This document shows positions 1 through 7,600 of a stretch of DNA of 13,570 nt, one piece after another; positions within the stretch are counted from its first letter, which is position 1, and each line of letters begins with the position of its first letter. A program made the position numbers and the translations under genes. A model generated the notes under the pieces. The model was not told the origin of the DNA. It made no database searches and saw only the letters and a program-made list of their open reading frames with translations. Source of the DNA: CAVHXA01 sp963639765. Its GTDB lineage: Bacteria > Bacillota > Clostridia > Oscillospirales > Oscillospiraceae. The stretch is from NCBI GenBank assembly GCA_963639765.1, contig CAVHXA010000050.1, forward strand, positions 1 to 13,570. Direction: 5' to 3'.

Positions 1-116
1 GCCACTGTTCCTCTAAGAACTTTTGCGAGAATCGGCGTATCGGCATCTTTCAAGACGAGAGGTAGCACCGGAATATCCGTTTTCAGTTTCTTTGCTCTTT
101 CCTTAAGACCAATATT
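1..116 (-). CDS. DUF1232 (YkvA-like) protein, N-terminal part only, start unclear
   Basis: A minus-strand frame runs off the left edge and reads LKERAKKLKTDIPVLPLVLK, then DADTPILAKVLRGTVA. This matches the opening of DUF1232 proteins, small membrane-associated proteins of unknown role in which this stretch precedes a YALSPIDLIPDF-type core that would lie outside the window. No in-frame ATG, GTG or TTG occurs near the expected beginning. The closest option is ATT at 111-113, with GGGAG 8 nt upstream; otherwise the gene has lost its start. It lies just downstream of the broken GNAT gene, so it may share the decay. Confidence 0.45.
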
Positions 117-136
117 CCGCGCTCCCGTGCTGTGTT

Positions 137-346
137 TTAATCTATTTTGCTTAGCGTAATTCCGCCGAGCATTTTTGAATATTCTTCCGATTTGAATGCT
201 TCTGTGGCCGACGCAAGAATGCTGTATTCTACGGCGTCCGCAGAAAAGCCGTATCCCGTCTTGCAAATACCGTGCCTTGCGTAAAACGCGATACGACGCT
301 CTCTCTATAGTTTATCTTTATCAAAAAGACCTACGGCAATTTTGTG
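137..346 (-). pseudogene. GNAT acetyltransferase remnant
   Basis: A decayed gene with no usable start and in-frame TAG codons at 347-349 and 305-307. The last 55 codons before the TAA at 137-139 read like the C-terminal end of a GNAT acetyltransferase: RRIAFYARHGICKTGYGF, then AVEYSILA and FKSEEYSKMLGG. These match the usual RRxxFYxxxGFxxTGY, xVxYxIL and EEYxxLL elements of that family. In the same frame, 308-346 reads HKIAVGLFDKDKL, which looks like the central strand pair of a GNAT fold. The acetyl-CoA-binding segment between the two is missing, so an internal deletion plus nonsense changes is likely. No function is expected. The GNAT call is by pattern only. Confidence 0.45.
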
Positions 347-397
347 CTAACCTATGGCTTTTGAATCTTTGGAGTGCCCAGATTCCAAGGTGCTCAA

Positions 398-787
398 TTA
401 GCATGCAGTCCTTAAAATAACCGGGTTCCATTTTTTAAGCACTTCTTTTACATAACGTCTATTTGCTTTGGAATCCGTATTACACCAGCTGCTTGCGCTG
501 TTGCTCCACCACCAACCATTAAGTCGCAGCTTGTTCACAAGTTCCTTTTCGGGATGTGCAGGGAATTTTAATTCAAGACCAATGCGCTTTGCTCTGGTCC
601 CAGAGCCAGAAGCCTCAACATTTTTTTGAATAGCATTATGTGACGCAGCAGAATCTCCCGTTACATGCATTTGAGTGACTACAAATCGAGGCTCATAGGC
701 ATCCAACGATTTAACGGTACAGTTACGCAAGTACATTCGATTATCATAAATGCTTATGTCATCCTCAAGATACTTAGCCCATCCCAT
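398..787 (-). CDS. Small protein of unknown function with a Gly-Trp-rich C-terminal motif
   Basis: A 129-residue protein that closes the operon. The frame is open upstream to a TTG at 841, but I choose ATG 787 because GGAGGG lies 6 nt upstream; this gives the N-terminus MGWAKYLEDD. The middle (about 44-68) is Ser/Ala/Gly-rich and looks like a linker. The C-terminal half reads LELKFPAHPEKELVNKL, then NGWWWSNSASSW and a basic helix. This resembles a small alpha/beta module with the pattern LxFxxxP...LxxxGFxWSxxxxxW, seen at the end of many phage- and plasmid-associated proteins of unknown function; the resemblance is from memory and weak. It is 74 bp downstream of the membrane-protein gene. Function unknown. 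Confidence 0.7.
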   Translation of the reverse strand: MGWAKYLEDDISIYDNRMYLRNCTVKSLDAYEPRFVVTQMHVTGDSAASHNAIQKNVEASGSGTRAKRIGLELKFPAHPEKELVNKLRLNGWWWSNSASSWCNTDSKANRRYVKEVLKKWNPVILRTAC

Positions 788-793
788 TTTCAA

Positions 794-799
794 CCCTCC
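794..799 (-). promoter_or_regulatory. Ribosome-binding site that sets the ATG start at 787
   Basis: GGAGGG sits 6 nt before ATG 787. The other candidate starts, TTG 841 and ATG 820, have no such site. This supports the 129-residue product. Confidence 0.75.
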
Positions 800-837
800 A
801 TTTGCCTGTTCTATAATCATATAGTGGGTGTTTTGAG

Positions 838-850
838 GCAACTTAACAAT
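838..850 (-). repeat. 13-bp direct repeat, copy 2
   Basis: ATTGTTAAGTTGC (transcribed strand), 11 nt after the stop of the 170-residue gene and 50 nt before the ATG of the 129-residue gene. It is identical to the copy at 1438-1450, exactly 600 bp away. A TTAAGT-17 nt-TATATG arrangement in this copy could be a weak promoter. Confidence 0.55.
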
Positions 851-861
851 TTTTATAAAAA

Positions 862-1374
862 TTATGCGGCTTTGGAAAGCGATGGCAGGTGCTGGCCTCT
901 GGTACGAACTCCCAGAATAGCGCCTCCGATTACCATGGTTAACCCAAGTAATGAAAGACCGTACTTCAACATTCCGGATAGAAATTGTTTGTTTTCTGTA
1001 TCTTTATCTGCAAGCTTGTCCGCTATGAGAATCATCTGCTCGGTGATATATTCACGTTCTCTCGTGTTCAGATCCTCATGCTTTAAGAGTTCCTGTAACG
1101 AATCCAAAATAGTTTTATATGCTGTGGCATAAGTCGTACGACTATCCTTGTTATCCGCCAGCAAACTGTTGCACATGATATTTAATTGTTCTGCCATTAC
1201 CTTTGCACTCGCAGTATAGGAGGGAAACTGATCTATAACTGCCAATGCTACGTCCTTATCCATATTCGGAATCAAGGAAACAAATTCCATGAGCTTAGCT
1301 TTGGAAATCTCGCGAAAGCTGCTAATTTGAAGAGCATCCTTTACCTGTGCTTCAGTAAACAAATATTTTGACAT
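862..1374 (-). CDS. Small protein with one C-terminal membrane helix, function unknown
   Basis: A 170-residue protein I do not recognise. Residues 1-130 are predicted mainly helical and charged, with no cysteine cluster or catalytic motif. Residues about 138-156 (YGLSLLGLTMVIGGAILGV) form a single hydrophobic helix followed by a short basic tail (RTR), the layout of a tail-anchored membrane protein with its bulk in the cytoplasm. It lies 84 bp downstream of the McrC-like gene, unlike the tightly packed genes before it. The start ATG has GGGAGGAT 7 nt upstream, but that site is locked in a long hairpin. In a defence operon such a protein could be a membrane-acting effector or anchor for the complex; there is no direct evidence for either. 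Confidence 0.75.
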   Translation of the reverse strand: MSKYLFTEAQVKDALQISSFREISKAKLMEFVSLIPNMDKDVALAVIDQFPSYTASAKVMAEQLNIMCNSLLADNKDSRTTYATAYKTILDSLQELLKHEDLNTREREYITEQMILIADKLADKDTENKQFLSGMLKYGLSLLGLTMVIGGAILGVRTRGQHLPSLSKAA

Positions 1375-1375
1375 A

Positions 1376-1435
1376 CAATATCCTCCCGTATATTATCGCC
1401 ATAAATTCATCTGCAAAATAATAGGGAGGATATTG
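1376..1435 (-). promoter_or_regulatory. Hairpin sequestering the ribosome-binding site of the 170-residue protein
   Basis: A perfect 12-bp inverted repeat pairs CAATATCCTCCC (1435-1424, transcribed strand order) with GGGAGGATATTG (1387-1376). It is followed inward by a 3-nt bulge and another 6-bp pairing (TATTAT/ATAATA), leaving a 21-nt loop at 1397-1417. The distal arm contains the whole Shine-Dalgarno GGGAGG, 7 nt before the ATG at 1374. No U-run follows the stem, so it does not look like a terminator. The arrangement suggests that translation of the downstream gene is blocked unless the hairpin is opened or cut. Confidence 0.7.
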
Positions 1436-1437
1436 CT

Positions 1438-1450
1438 GCAACTTAACAAT
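1438..1450 (-). repeat. 13-bp direct repeat, copy 1
   Basis: ATTGTTAAGTTGC (transcribed strand), 8 nt after the stop of the McrC-like gene and just upstream of the ribosome-site hairpin. Its position after one stop and before the next gene mirrors copy 2. TTAAGT followed after 17 nt by TATTAT could serve as a weak promoter, but the -35 match is poor. Confidence 0.55.
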
Positions 1451-1458
1451 AACCACAT

Positions 1459-3531
1459 TTATTTTCCGCAGTGCGGACAGAAGGCATGAAGCCTTCCGGT
1501 CTCAACCGACATACGGACAATATCCTTGTACTGAAACAAACCATCCATCTCAAAAAAGCTTTCCTTTTGAACTTGCAGCATTTTTTTCATCGTCATGCTG
1601 TCTATGTCGTAGCCCATATATAGATATTTCTTTCTGCATTCAGGATTAGCACAAATTGTACTGGTAACCGTCAATTGATTGCAGTTATCACAAACATACT
1701 GATTGTCGTGCTTTCGCAGTTCGTGTCCGCAATTAGGGCAACGCTTTTTTTCGAGCTTCATGATTTCGCGATACAAAACATTTTGCATTCTTCTGAAGGA
1801 GTTAATGTCAAACATGGTAAGTGGAAGCAGCGAAACTGCCATGCTGTCCGCCCTCGCATACTCCGTAATCTTTTGCTCGCTTTCATTACAGACCGGAAGT
1901 GCGACTATAATATGATCAGCTCCATTATCCTTCAACAGCTGATCTGCATATTCCTGAATATTGTTTTTTAAAGCAAGCCGATTTTCGGCCGCCAATTCAA
2001 CCACAGCTGGAAAGATCAAAAAGCTTGCTTCTTTAGGACTGGCATAATTGCGTTGTGCTTGATCAAACAGACCCTTTAAGGCTGCATACTTTCGTTTTTC
2101 CTCGCTTTGCTCACGCCCGCGACTTTCCCTTGTCTTAAACTTAGAACAAAAAGCATCAATTTCATCGGAAGTGATATCATTCGGCCATAACAAACGGTTT
2201 CCGTCATACTGAATCCGCTCTTGGCATTTGCCTATAGTTATAGGGATTTCAATGCCGGTTGGTACGGCAACCGAACGCAATGCAATGTCCTTTAAGGTTA
2301 CCTTCACAAGGCCAGTATCCATGCATTCCACTTGCATTTTGATATCATCCGCAGTTCTTATATATTGACCATTTTCTACCCAATCAAAATCTAAAACATG
2401 TGCTGCATAACCGCAAAGGGTTGCGCAAAATTGCTGATAGTCGTCACATGTATCATCAAATGCAATTTGATTCTCTGTTTCGATTGCTTTTGGTGCAATA
2501 ACGTGATGTATAGCCTTCCATAGCTTGAATATTACACTGTAGTATTTATCCATTGTCAGAATATTTGTTTCATTAAGTGGATTTGCCACAGTTTTGGCCT
2601 TTTTTAAATAATGATACAGTCGTGTTTGACGCAGCGTCCGATACCGCTTTAATAAAGCGTATGCTTTCTGCTGCAGTTTTTCAACCAACTCAAGATTTTT
2701 AGAACGATGCTCATCGCCCTTGTCGTCAGATGACATTAGCTCAGAGACTGCCCGTTGGAAACCAACATCAAAGCCAAAGCTGCCGGTTTGCACGCTGCTG
2801 TTCATGATTCCGCGCAGCTGATCTCTCTGATCTCTCAACTGTTTTTCTGTTTTTCTTAAAAATATCAGGATCAAATCAATCAGCGTTTTTACAACACGGT
2901 TTTCATATATATGGTATTCATCATCCTCTACTCGAGAGTACAGCCGAGCGGGCTTTAAGCCGCTTGCTGTTCTTGCAAGCCAGTCTTCGCTATGTGCAGC
3001 CAAATACGGAATTGACTCATAGCCAATTCTCTTAACAGTTTCTATCGGCCGCACCTCATTTACAGCTTTAAGATGCGACTTCGGCTTATCACAAATTACT
3101 TTAAATGGATTAAAAGCCGCATCTATCTGCTCAAAAATTTTTGTATAATCTCGAACCTCCGTGCTTTGATCAACGGCATACAATTTTAAATTTCCACGCT
3201 GAACACTTTTGATTTCATTGAATTCCATATCACGGTATTCATAACCAAATTGTTCATATGCCTTAGAAAATTTTATTGAAAGAGGCTGTATCAGCGGCCT
3301 GACTGAATACACAAATCGCTCTCCATTCTGCCTAACAACCAGTTCAGCAGCCTCATTGCACTCAATCTCTTTTGCTCCAAAATTGATGAGTGTGCCATTA
3401 TATAAGAGTTCGCATGGAGTCTCATTTTTTTCCCTATGCAATTTCAAATAAGCTTTACACGGAATGGCATGCAGAATGCAACCAGGTGTAAGCTCAATAT
3501 CACTAAGGGCTGAATGGTAATAAACCTTCAT
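1459..3531 (-). CDS. DUF2357/McrC-like protein with C-terminal zinc ribbons
   Basis: A 690-residue protein beginning 4 nt after the McrB-like stop; the upstream ribosome site is weak (GAG), so translation probably depends on coupling. The N-terminal 100 residues are beta-rich. The region around 195-220 (SRVEDDEYHIYENRVVKTL) matches the conserved ENRxxK segment of DUF2357/McrC-type proteins, which pair with McrB ATPases. Classical McrC ends in a PD-(D/E)xK nuclease with an xDxK(Y) motif; I do not see one here. Instead, residues about 500-590 alternate strands and helices and lead into two zinc-ribbon-like units: CPNC and CDNC around 598-616, then CANPEC near 630 with CPHC at 685-688. It may be a structural or nucleic-acid-binding partner without cleavage activity. 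The McrC relationship is inferred from the motif and gene order. Confidence 0.75.
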   Translation of the reverse strand: MKVYYHSALSDIELTPGCILHAIPCKAYLKLHREKNETPCELLYNGTLINFGAKEIECNEAAELVVRQNGERFVYSVRPLIQPLSIKFSKAYEQFGYEYRDMEFNEIKSVQRGNLKLYAVDQSTEVRDYTKIFEQIDAAFNPFKVICDKPKSHLKAVNEVRPIETVKRIGYESIPYLAAHSEDWLARTASGLKPARLYSRVEDDEYHIYENRVVKTLIDLILIFLRKTEKQLRDQRDQLRGIMNSSVQTGSFGFDVGFQRAVSELMSSDDKGDEHRSKNLELVEKLQQKAYALLKRYRTLRQTRLYHYLKKAKTVANPLNETNILTMDKYYSVIFKLWKAIHHVIAPKAIETENQIAFDDTCDDYQQFCATLCGYAAHVLDFDWVENGQYIRTADDIKMQVECMDTGLVKVTLKDIALRSVAVPTGIEIPITIGKCQERIQYDGNRLLWPNDITSDEIDAFCSKFKTRESRGREQSEEKRKYAALKGLFDQAQRNYASPKEASFLIFPAVVELAAENRLALKNNIQEYADQLLKDNGADHIIVALPVCNESEQKITEYARADSMAVSLLPLTMFDINSFRRMQNVLYREIMKLEKKRCPNCGHELRKHDNQYVCDNCNQLTVTSTICANPECRKKYLYMGYDIDSMTMKKMLQVQKESFFEMDGLFQYKDIVRMSVETGRLHAFCPHCGK

Positions 3532-3535
3532 ACTA

Positions 3536-6010
3536 TTATCTCAACTCTTTCAGTCGCTTCTCAATAAGTCTTACAGTTTCCGGGTATGCGGCGACAACTT
3601 CCTGCAGCTCCAGCAAGGCCTCCTCATCATCACTTGTGATTACTTTTCGCAAAATCTTGGTTGAAATCTGATAATCAAGTGCACTATCCAAGGTGCCTCC
3701 TGCTGCAGTAAATACTCCTACAAAATTAATAGTTTGCGTAACAATACGATTGCCAAAAGACAGATCGAATTTTTCCATCAAAACAGCATCTAATGCATCT
3801 AAGCGCTCAGCGGCAGCTTTTGTATATTTGTTATTTTGAATTGCCTCCTGAAACAGCGAATCCAGTTTGTCGACTGAAATATACTTTGCGCTGGTTGGTG
3901 TATAGTTTCCTTCTGAAGCACCCTTTCGGTTGAGAGATACCACCTGCGCACGATCATAAACCTTGTCGCTGATTTCAAAGGTAGATTCATCTCTATTGGC
4001 CGTACCGATAAACCAAATATTATCGGTTACGCGAATCTTACGACCGTCGATGAGACTTTTTGCGCCGGTTAACTGCCCAAGCTTATCCAGATATTCTGTG
4101 AGCAGTTCTTTATCCTCATCAGAGGTTTCAGCTGTAAAGTCGCCCTGGCGGCCTCTTTCTATTTTTTCCCAAATAGCATAGACTGATGGATCCTCACGTC
4201 GCATTTTAGCCTTTACATTATCCGGCAGCTCCATTGGCAGGGTTCTCATGTCAGAGGAGACGAGCTCAATAAGCCATTTTTCGTGATCCGGCTCTTGAAG
4301 GATTGCCAGAAAATCCGAGAAATAATACTCAATGCGCGCCAGATTCATCTCGTCCAGTACAATGAATGTTGGAATTTGCTGACATCTTTCCTTGCTGCTT
4401 CTGTACAGCTCAATGGTAAAGCTCTTGGCATTAAATTTTTTATTGAAATCATTATAATAGCCTAACAGCTCGTTTCGATCTCTCCACGAGGATTCAACAG
4501 GAATGAGCCTGTTAAAGCCAGAAATTGCTTCGGAAAAAATACGCGGAAGGCTCGATTTACCTGTTCCTGACATTCCTTGCAGGATAATCAGCCGACTGAC
4601 AGACATGCCTGCAAGGAATGCACGAATATCATCATCTGTATAATAAAGTTGCTCATCTGCCGGACGGCTTCCAGCAAAATTTTTCACATGCGAAACGATT
4701 TCACGTAAGGATTTCAACTCTGTATGCTGAAGTCTTTTTGCAATATCCGCCTTAAAGGACTCTGTTTCTGTTTCACTGTCAACCTTTGTAAGAGAAGGAC
4801 AAGTATCACCGGTTCGGCTTTCGAGCGCAGTCTTATGGCTTTCAAGCTCCTGCAGAAGATGCTCGTTTAATGCATTGGTAGCTTCAACCTCCTGCTTTAC
4901 AACCTCAAGCTCTTTTGTTGCATTTCTGGCAGCAACTGCTTCCTCTCTATAGCGGTTTCTTTCAAGCTCCAAAGCTTCATTCGCACGTTCGAGTTCTTCG
5001 ACATGCTGTGCCTTTTCCTCCAAGGCAGTAATAGCTGCATCATCCGGATAACGTTCATAAACAGATGCCAGTCGACTATATTTATCTCGAAGCTCTTGAA
5101 GTGCTGAGATTACCTCATTCATAGAAGCAATTCGAATGCCTTTTTCTGGATCTTCTACCTCTGTCTTTACAGTATCCATAAGGACCTGCAGCTTTTCTAA
5201 TCTGGTCTGAAGCTCATGATAACGTTCCTGAAGAGTACTATATTTGCTGCGTTCATCCTCAAGCTCCCGCTCAAGTGCGGCAATTTTGGCAGGATTTGCC
5301 GCATCATACCGGGCTTTACGCGCCAACAGATCTTCCTTAAGTTCCTCGAGCTCCTCTTTTTCGTCTTCGACAAAGCGCTGATCTCTCTTCAGTTTTCTCA
5401 GGCTCTCCTGAAGTACAGCTTCTCGCTCTGCAATTTCATTTATTTGTCTGTTCAGATCATCGACTTGAGTCTGCCAGGCCTTTTTCGCATCGTCAGCTGC
5501 TTCCTTCAGTTTCTTCAGCCGCTCCTCATCTGCAGCTTTTCTCGTATCAGCCACATATGTATCCGCCTCTGAGCGAACTCTTTTAGCATATTCATCTGCT
5601 TCACTACGAACTCTTTCGACCGTGGCAGCAGCATCGTTGACTGCCTGCTTGGCATTATCAAAATCAGTCTGAAGTGAATCCACCAACCCCTGAAGCGTAT
5701 CTTTTTCCTCTGTTAAAGACTTCTTCTTTTCCTCAAGATCAGCAAGCGCAATCTCAGCTGCTTTAGCCGCCTTTTCTGCAGATTCTTTTGTTTCTTCCCA
5801 TGCACTGATTTCATCCACCACCTGCTGCATTAGGGTTTCTTTCTTTGAATCAAACTCAGCCTGTGTCGTGCTGGCTGACAAGTCATCTATGGTTACAGGA
5901 ATCGCTTCTGCTACTGTCTCAGCCGGAGCTAAATTAGTGACTGGAGTCGGATTTGAGGCAGTCCTTTGTTGCTGTCGCTGCTGTCTGTTATTATTCTTCT
6001 TTTTTGACAT
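3536..6010 (-). CDS. McrB-like AAA+ NTPase with long N-terminal coiled coil
   Basis: An 824-residue protein starting 3 nt after the previous stop, with GGGAGGAT 7 nt upstream. The N-terminus is basic and Gln/Asn-rich. Residues about 45-420 form a nearly continuous coiled coil rich in Glu, Lys, Ala and Leu, with a short internal repeat (RVRSEADEY / RVRSEADTY). The AAA+ domain follows: Walker A GMSGTGKSS near 478-486, Walker B VLDEMNLARIEYY near 548-560, and a sensor-1 stretch IGTANRDE near 663. LDEMNLAR is typical of McrB and related AAA ATPases of type IV restriction systems, which form hexamers and hydrolyse GTP or ATP. A coiled coil in place of the methyl-DNA-binding domain of classical McrB is the hallmark of CoCoNuT CnuB proteins. 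The next gene encodes its expected McrC-like partner. Confidence 0.88.
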   Translation of the reverse strand: MSKKKNNNRQQRQQQRTASNPTPVTNLAPAETVAEAIPVTIDDLSASTTQAEFDSKKETLMQQVVDEISAWEETKESAEKAAKAAEIALADLEEKKKSLTEEKDTLQGLVDSLQTDFDNAKQAVNDAAATVERVRSEADEYAKRVRSEADTYVADTRKAADEERLKKLKEAADDAKKAWQTQVDDLNRQINEIAEREAVLQESLRKLKRDQRFVEDEKEELEELKEDLLARKARYDAANPAKIAALERELEDERSKYSTLQERYHELQTRLEKLQVLMDTVKTEVEDPEKGIRIASMNEVISALQELRDKYSRLASVYERYPDDAAITALEEKAQHVEELERANEALELERNRYREEAVAARNATKELEVVKQEVEATNALNEHLLQELESHKTALESRTGDTCPSLTKVDSETETESFKADIAKRLQHTELKSLREIVSHVKNFAGSRPADEQLYYTDDDIRAFLAGMSVSRLIILQGMSGTGKSSLPRIFSEAISGFNRLIPVESSWRDRNELLGYYNDFNKKFNAKSFTIELYRSSKERCQQIPTFIVLDEMNLARIEYYFSDFLAILQEPDHEKWLIELVSSDMRTLPMELPDNVKAKMRREDPSVYAIWEKIERGRQGDFTAETSDEDKELLTEYLDKLGQLTGAKSLIDGRKIRVTDNIWFIGTANRDESTFEISDKVYDRAQVVSLNRKGASEGNYTPTSAKYISVDKLDSLFQEAIQNNKYTKAAAERLDALDAVLMEKFDLSFGNRIVTQTINFVGVFTAAGGTLDSALDYQISTKILRKVITSDDEEALLELQEVVAAYPETVRLIEKRLKELR

Positions 6011-6013
6011 TTT

Positions 6014-7600
6014 TTAATCCTCCCTGAATGCTTCCAGAAGATCGTTAATTAAGCCAAACACGTTTGCCGTGTAAAATTCATAATCATCATTGGTAAATCT
6101 ATCATCCGTATCATGAGAAACTTTTCTTCTGATACGGTTTAATTTATCGATCAGGCTGTACTTTTGACCGATATTTTTTTGGAAAAGAAATCTGTGCATT
6201 TGTGTTTCACTGAGATGGTACTCAATAACCAGCATATTAATAAACTTTTCCATGATGCTGTTTCCATAGGTATTGTTCAATCTGGTCAAAATTGTACTTA
6301 TGTACTTTTTGGAAACCCACTGCAGGGTATCCTCATTTAGATGCACATTGCTGCATATCCGCTTTTTATATGCGATATCGCCATAGGTTTTTACATCCTC
6401 AAGCGCTTTCTGCCGAATCTGTGTCAGCTTTGCCTGGCCGATGAAACGGAAATAAGAGTTAAACAAACCTTCGACTACACATCGAGCAAGGTTGTTAACA
6501 ATGTTTTCTTTTTCCAGCAAGCTATGCTGTCGCTGAATCAATGAGTAGATTCGCTCCATGTCTTCATATATATACGGAAATCTGGAACGATACAGCTTTA
6601 GCAGAGGGATTCTTTCAAGGACAAATACCCGGAAGTCCTTATCTGCAGTTTTGTAAGAGGGACTCAGCTTGCAAATTTCCTTTTGTAAGAAATCTTGCAG
6701 GATTTCACCATCTATATAGGCATTATCTGACTGCTCCAGCCATTGCATTTGTCTTAAAAAGAAATTATTATCAATACCACCGAAATCAAATGGAGACTCT
6801 GCTTTGTAGCCTCCTGGATAGCTTGGATCGATTATGAGTCTCATTCGAAGATAAAGTTTTTTCGGCTTTTTATTTAATGCACGTATAAACATATTGCCGC
6901 TCAAGCCGTGATTCTTGGTAGCCTCTTTATTTTCGGAAACTTCTTCAGCCTTTTCATTTTCCTCTGTTTCTTCCTCAAAGGAATCCAGATCTGCAAACAG
7001 GTCGATTGCTTCCTCAGTAGTAATTTCACCCTCTTCGCAATCTGTAAAGATTTTAAGATTTCGAAAATATGCTTTATAAGCCTTTTTTAGCCGTGCGTGC
7101 TTGACTGCAATCGGCGCAAAGGTTTTATTTTCATCATCTTCAATTGTTAGCCTCAGCGGTAATGATGCGCCTCGAAAAAGTGATATTTTTCCGATATCAC
7201 CAGCGTAGAAGAAAGGGAGTACTTCCTTCTTAATTGCATTGATAAACATATATCCATATTGAGATTCAGAAGAAGCCCTCTCCCGAATTTCGCCGTTAAG
7301 ATAGTTTTCTCCGTCAACGGTAAGCTTCCAGGGTTTGCCAATTTCTCTTTCTACATATTCCTTGACCTCAAGGTGAGACAATATTTCTTCAATAAGACTT
7401 ACTGTTGCATTTAAGGTTTTGGAAATACCGTTTGAGGACAGACCGAGAGCGACAAATTTCAGTACCGTCTCTTCATATGCATCAAGATAGTTTTCAAGCG
7501 GCGGAGTGGCTTCACATTCAATTGCAAAAACAGGAAGTGCAACATCGATTGCCTGCTCGTCCGCATCAAATTTACGCATATTAAGAATATCAACACTCAC
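6014..7600 (-). CDS. Winged-helix-like protein with C-terminal HEPN-like domain
   Basis: A 528-residue protein. The reading frame stays open to an ATG at 7636, but I place the start at GTG 7600 because GGGAGGAGG sits 8 nt upstream; this start overlaps the helicase stop by 11 bp. Residues about 45-101 look like a winged helix: a helix-turn-helix-like stretch around GISKTLNATVSLIEEIL, then a wing with WKLTVDGENYL. An acidic low-complexity linker (EEETEENEKAEE) lies near 205-235. The C-terminal 90 residues are helical and contain RRKVSHD, with Arg491-x4-His496, followed by an acidic stretch and a final helix. This is the catalytic signature of HEPN ribonucleases. The protein could be the RNA-cleaving effector, possibly steered by the winged helix. 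The HEPN call rests on the motif and its surroundings only. Confidence 0.75.
   Translation of the reverse strand: MSVDILNMRKFDADEQAIDVALPVFAIECEATPPLENYLDAYEETVLKFVALGLSSNGISKTLNATVSLIEEILSHLEVKEYVEREIGKPWKLTVDGENYLNGEIRERASSESQYGYMFINAIKKEVLPFFYAGDIGKISLFRGASLPLRLTIEDDENKTFAPIAVKHARLKKAYKAYFRNLKIFTDCEEGEITTEEAIDLFADLDSFEEETEENEKAEEVSENKEATKNHGLSGNMFIRALNKKPKKLYLRMRLIIDPSYPGGYKAESPFDFGGIDNNFFLRQMQWLEQSDNAYIDGEILQDFLQKEICKLSPSYKTADKDFRVFVLERIPLLKLYRSRFPYIYEDMERIYSLIQRQHSLLEKENIVNNLARCVVEGLFNSYFRFIGQAKLTQIRQKALEDVKTYGDIAYKKRICSNVHLNEDTLQWVSKKYISTILTRLNNTYGNSIMEKFINMLVIEYHLSETQMHRFLFQKNIGQKYSLIDKLNRIRRKVSHDTDDRFTNDDYEFYTANVFGLINDLLEAFRED

Noticed and set aside
308..400. Possible terminator after the last gene
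   Set aside because: Short pairing GAATCT/AGATTC exists near 364-386, but it has a weak stem and no following U-run, so no terminator is called.
398..841. Longer 147-residue version of the terminal gene from TTG 841
   Set aside because: TTG 841 lies inside the 13-bp repeat with no ribosome site; ATG 787 has GGAGGG at good spacing.
665..1132. Plus-strand open frame of 155 codons
   Set aside because: It lies antisense across two minus-strand genes, has low-quality protein composition and no ribosome site; a shadow frame.
1376..1435. Rho-independent terminator between the McrC-like and membrane-protein genes
   Set aside because: No U-run follows the stem on the transcribed strand, and the distal arm is the ribosome site of the next gene.
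5540..5640. Short DNA repeat inside the McrB-like gene
   Set aside because: It encodes the coiled-coil heptad repeat RVRSEADxY and is explained by protein structure, not a mobile or CRISPR-like repeat.
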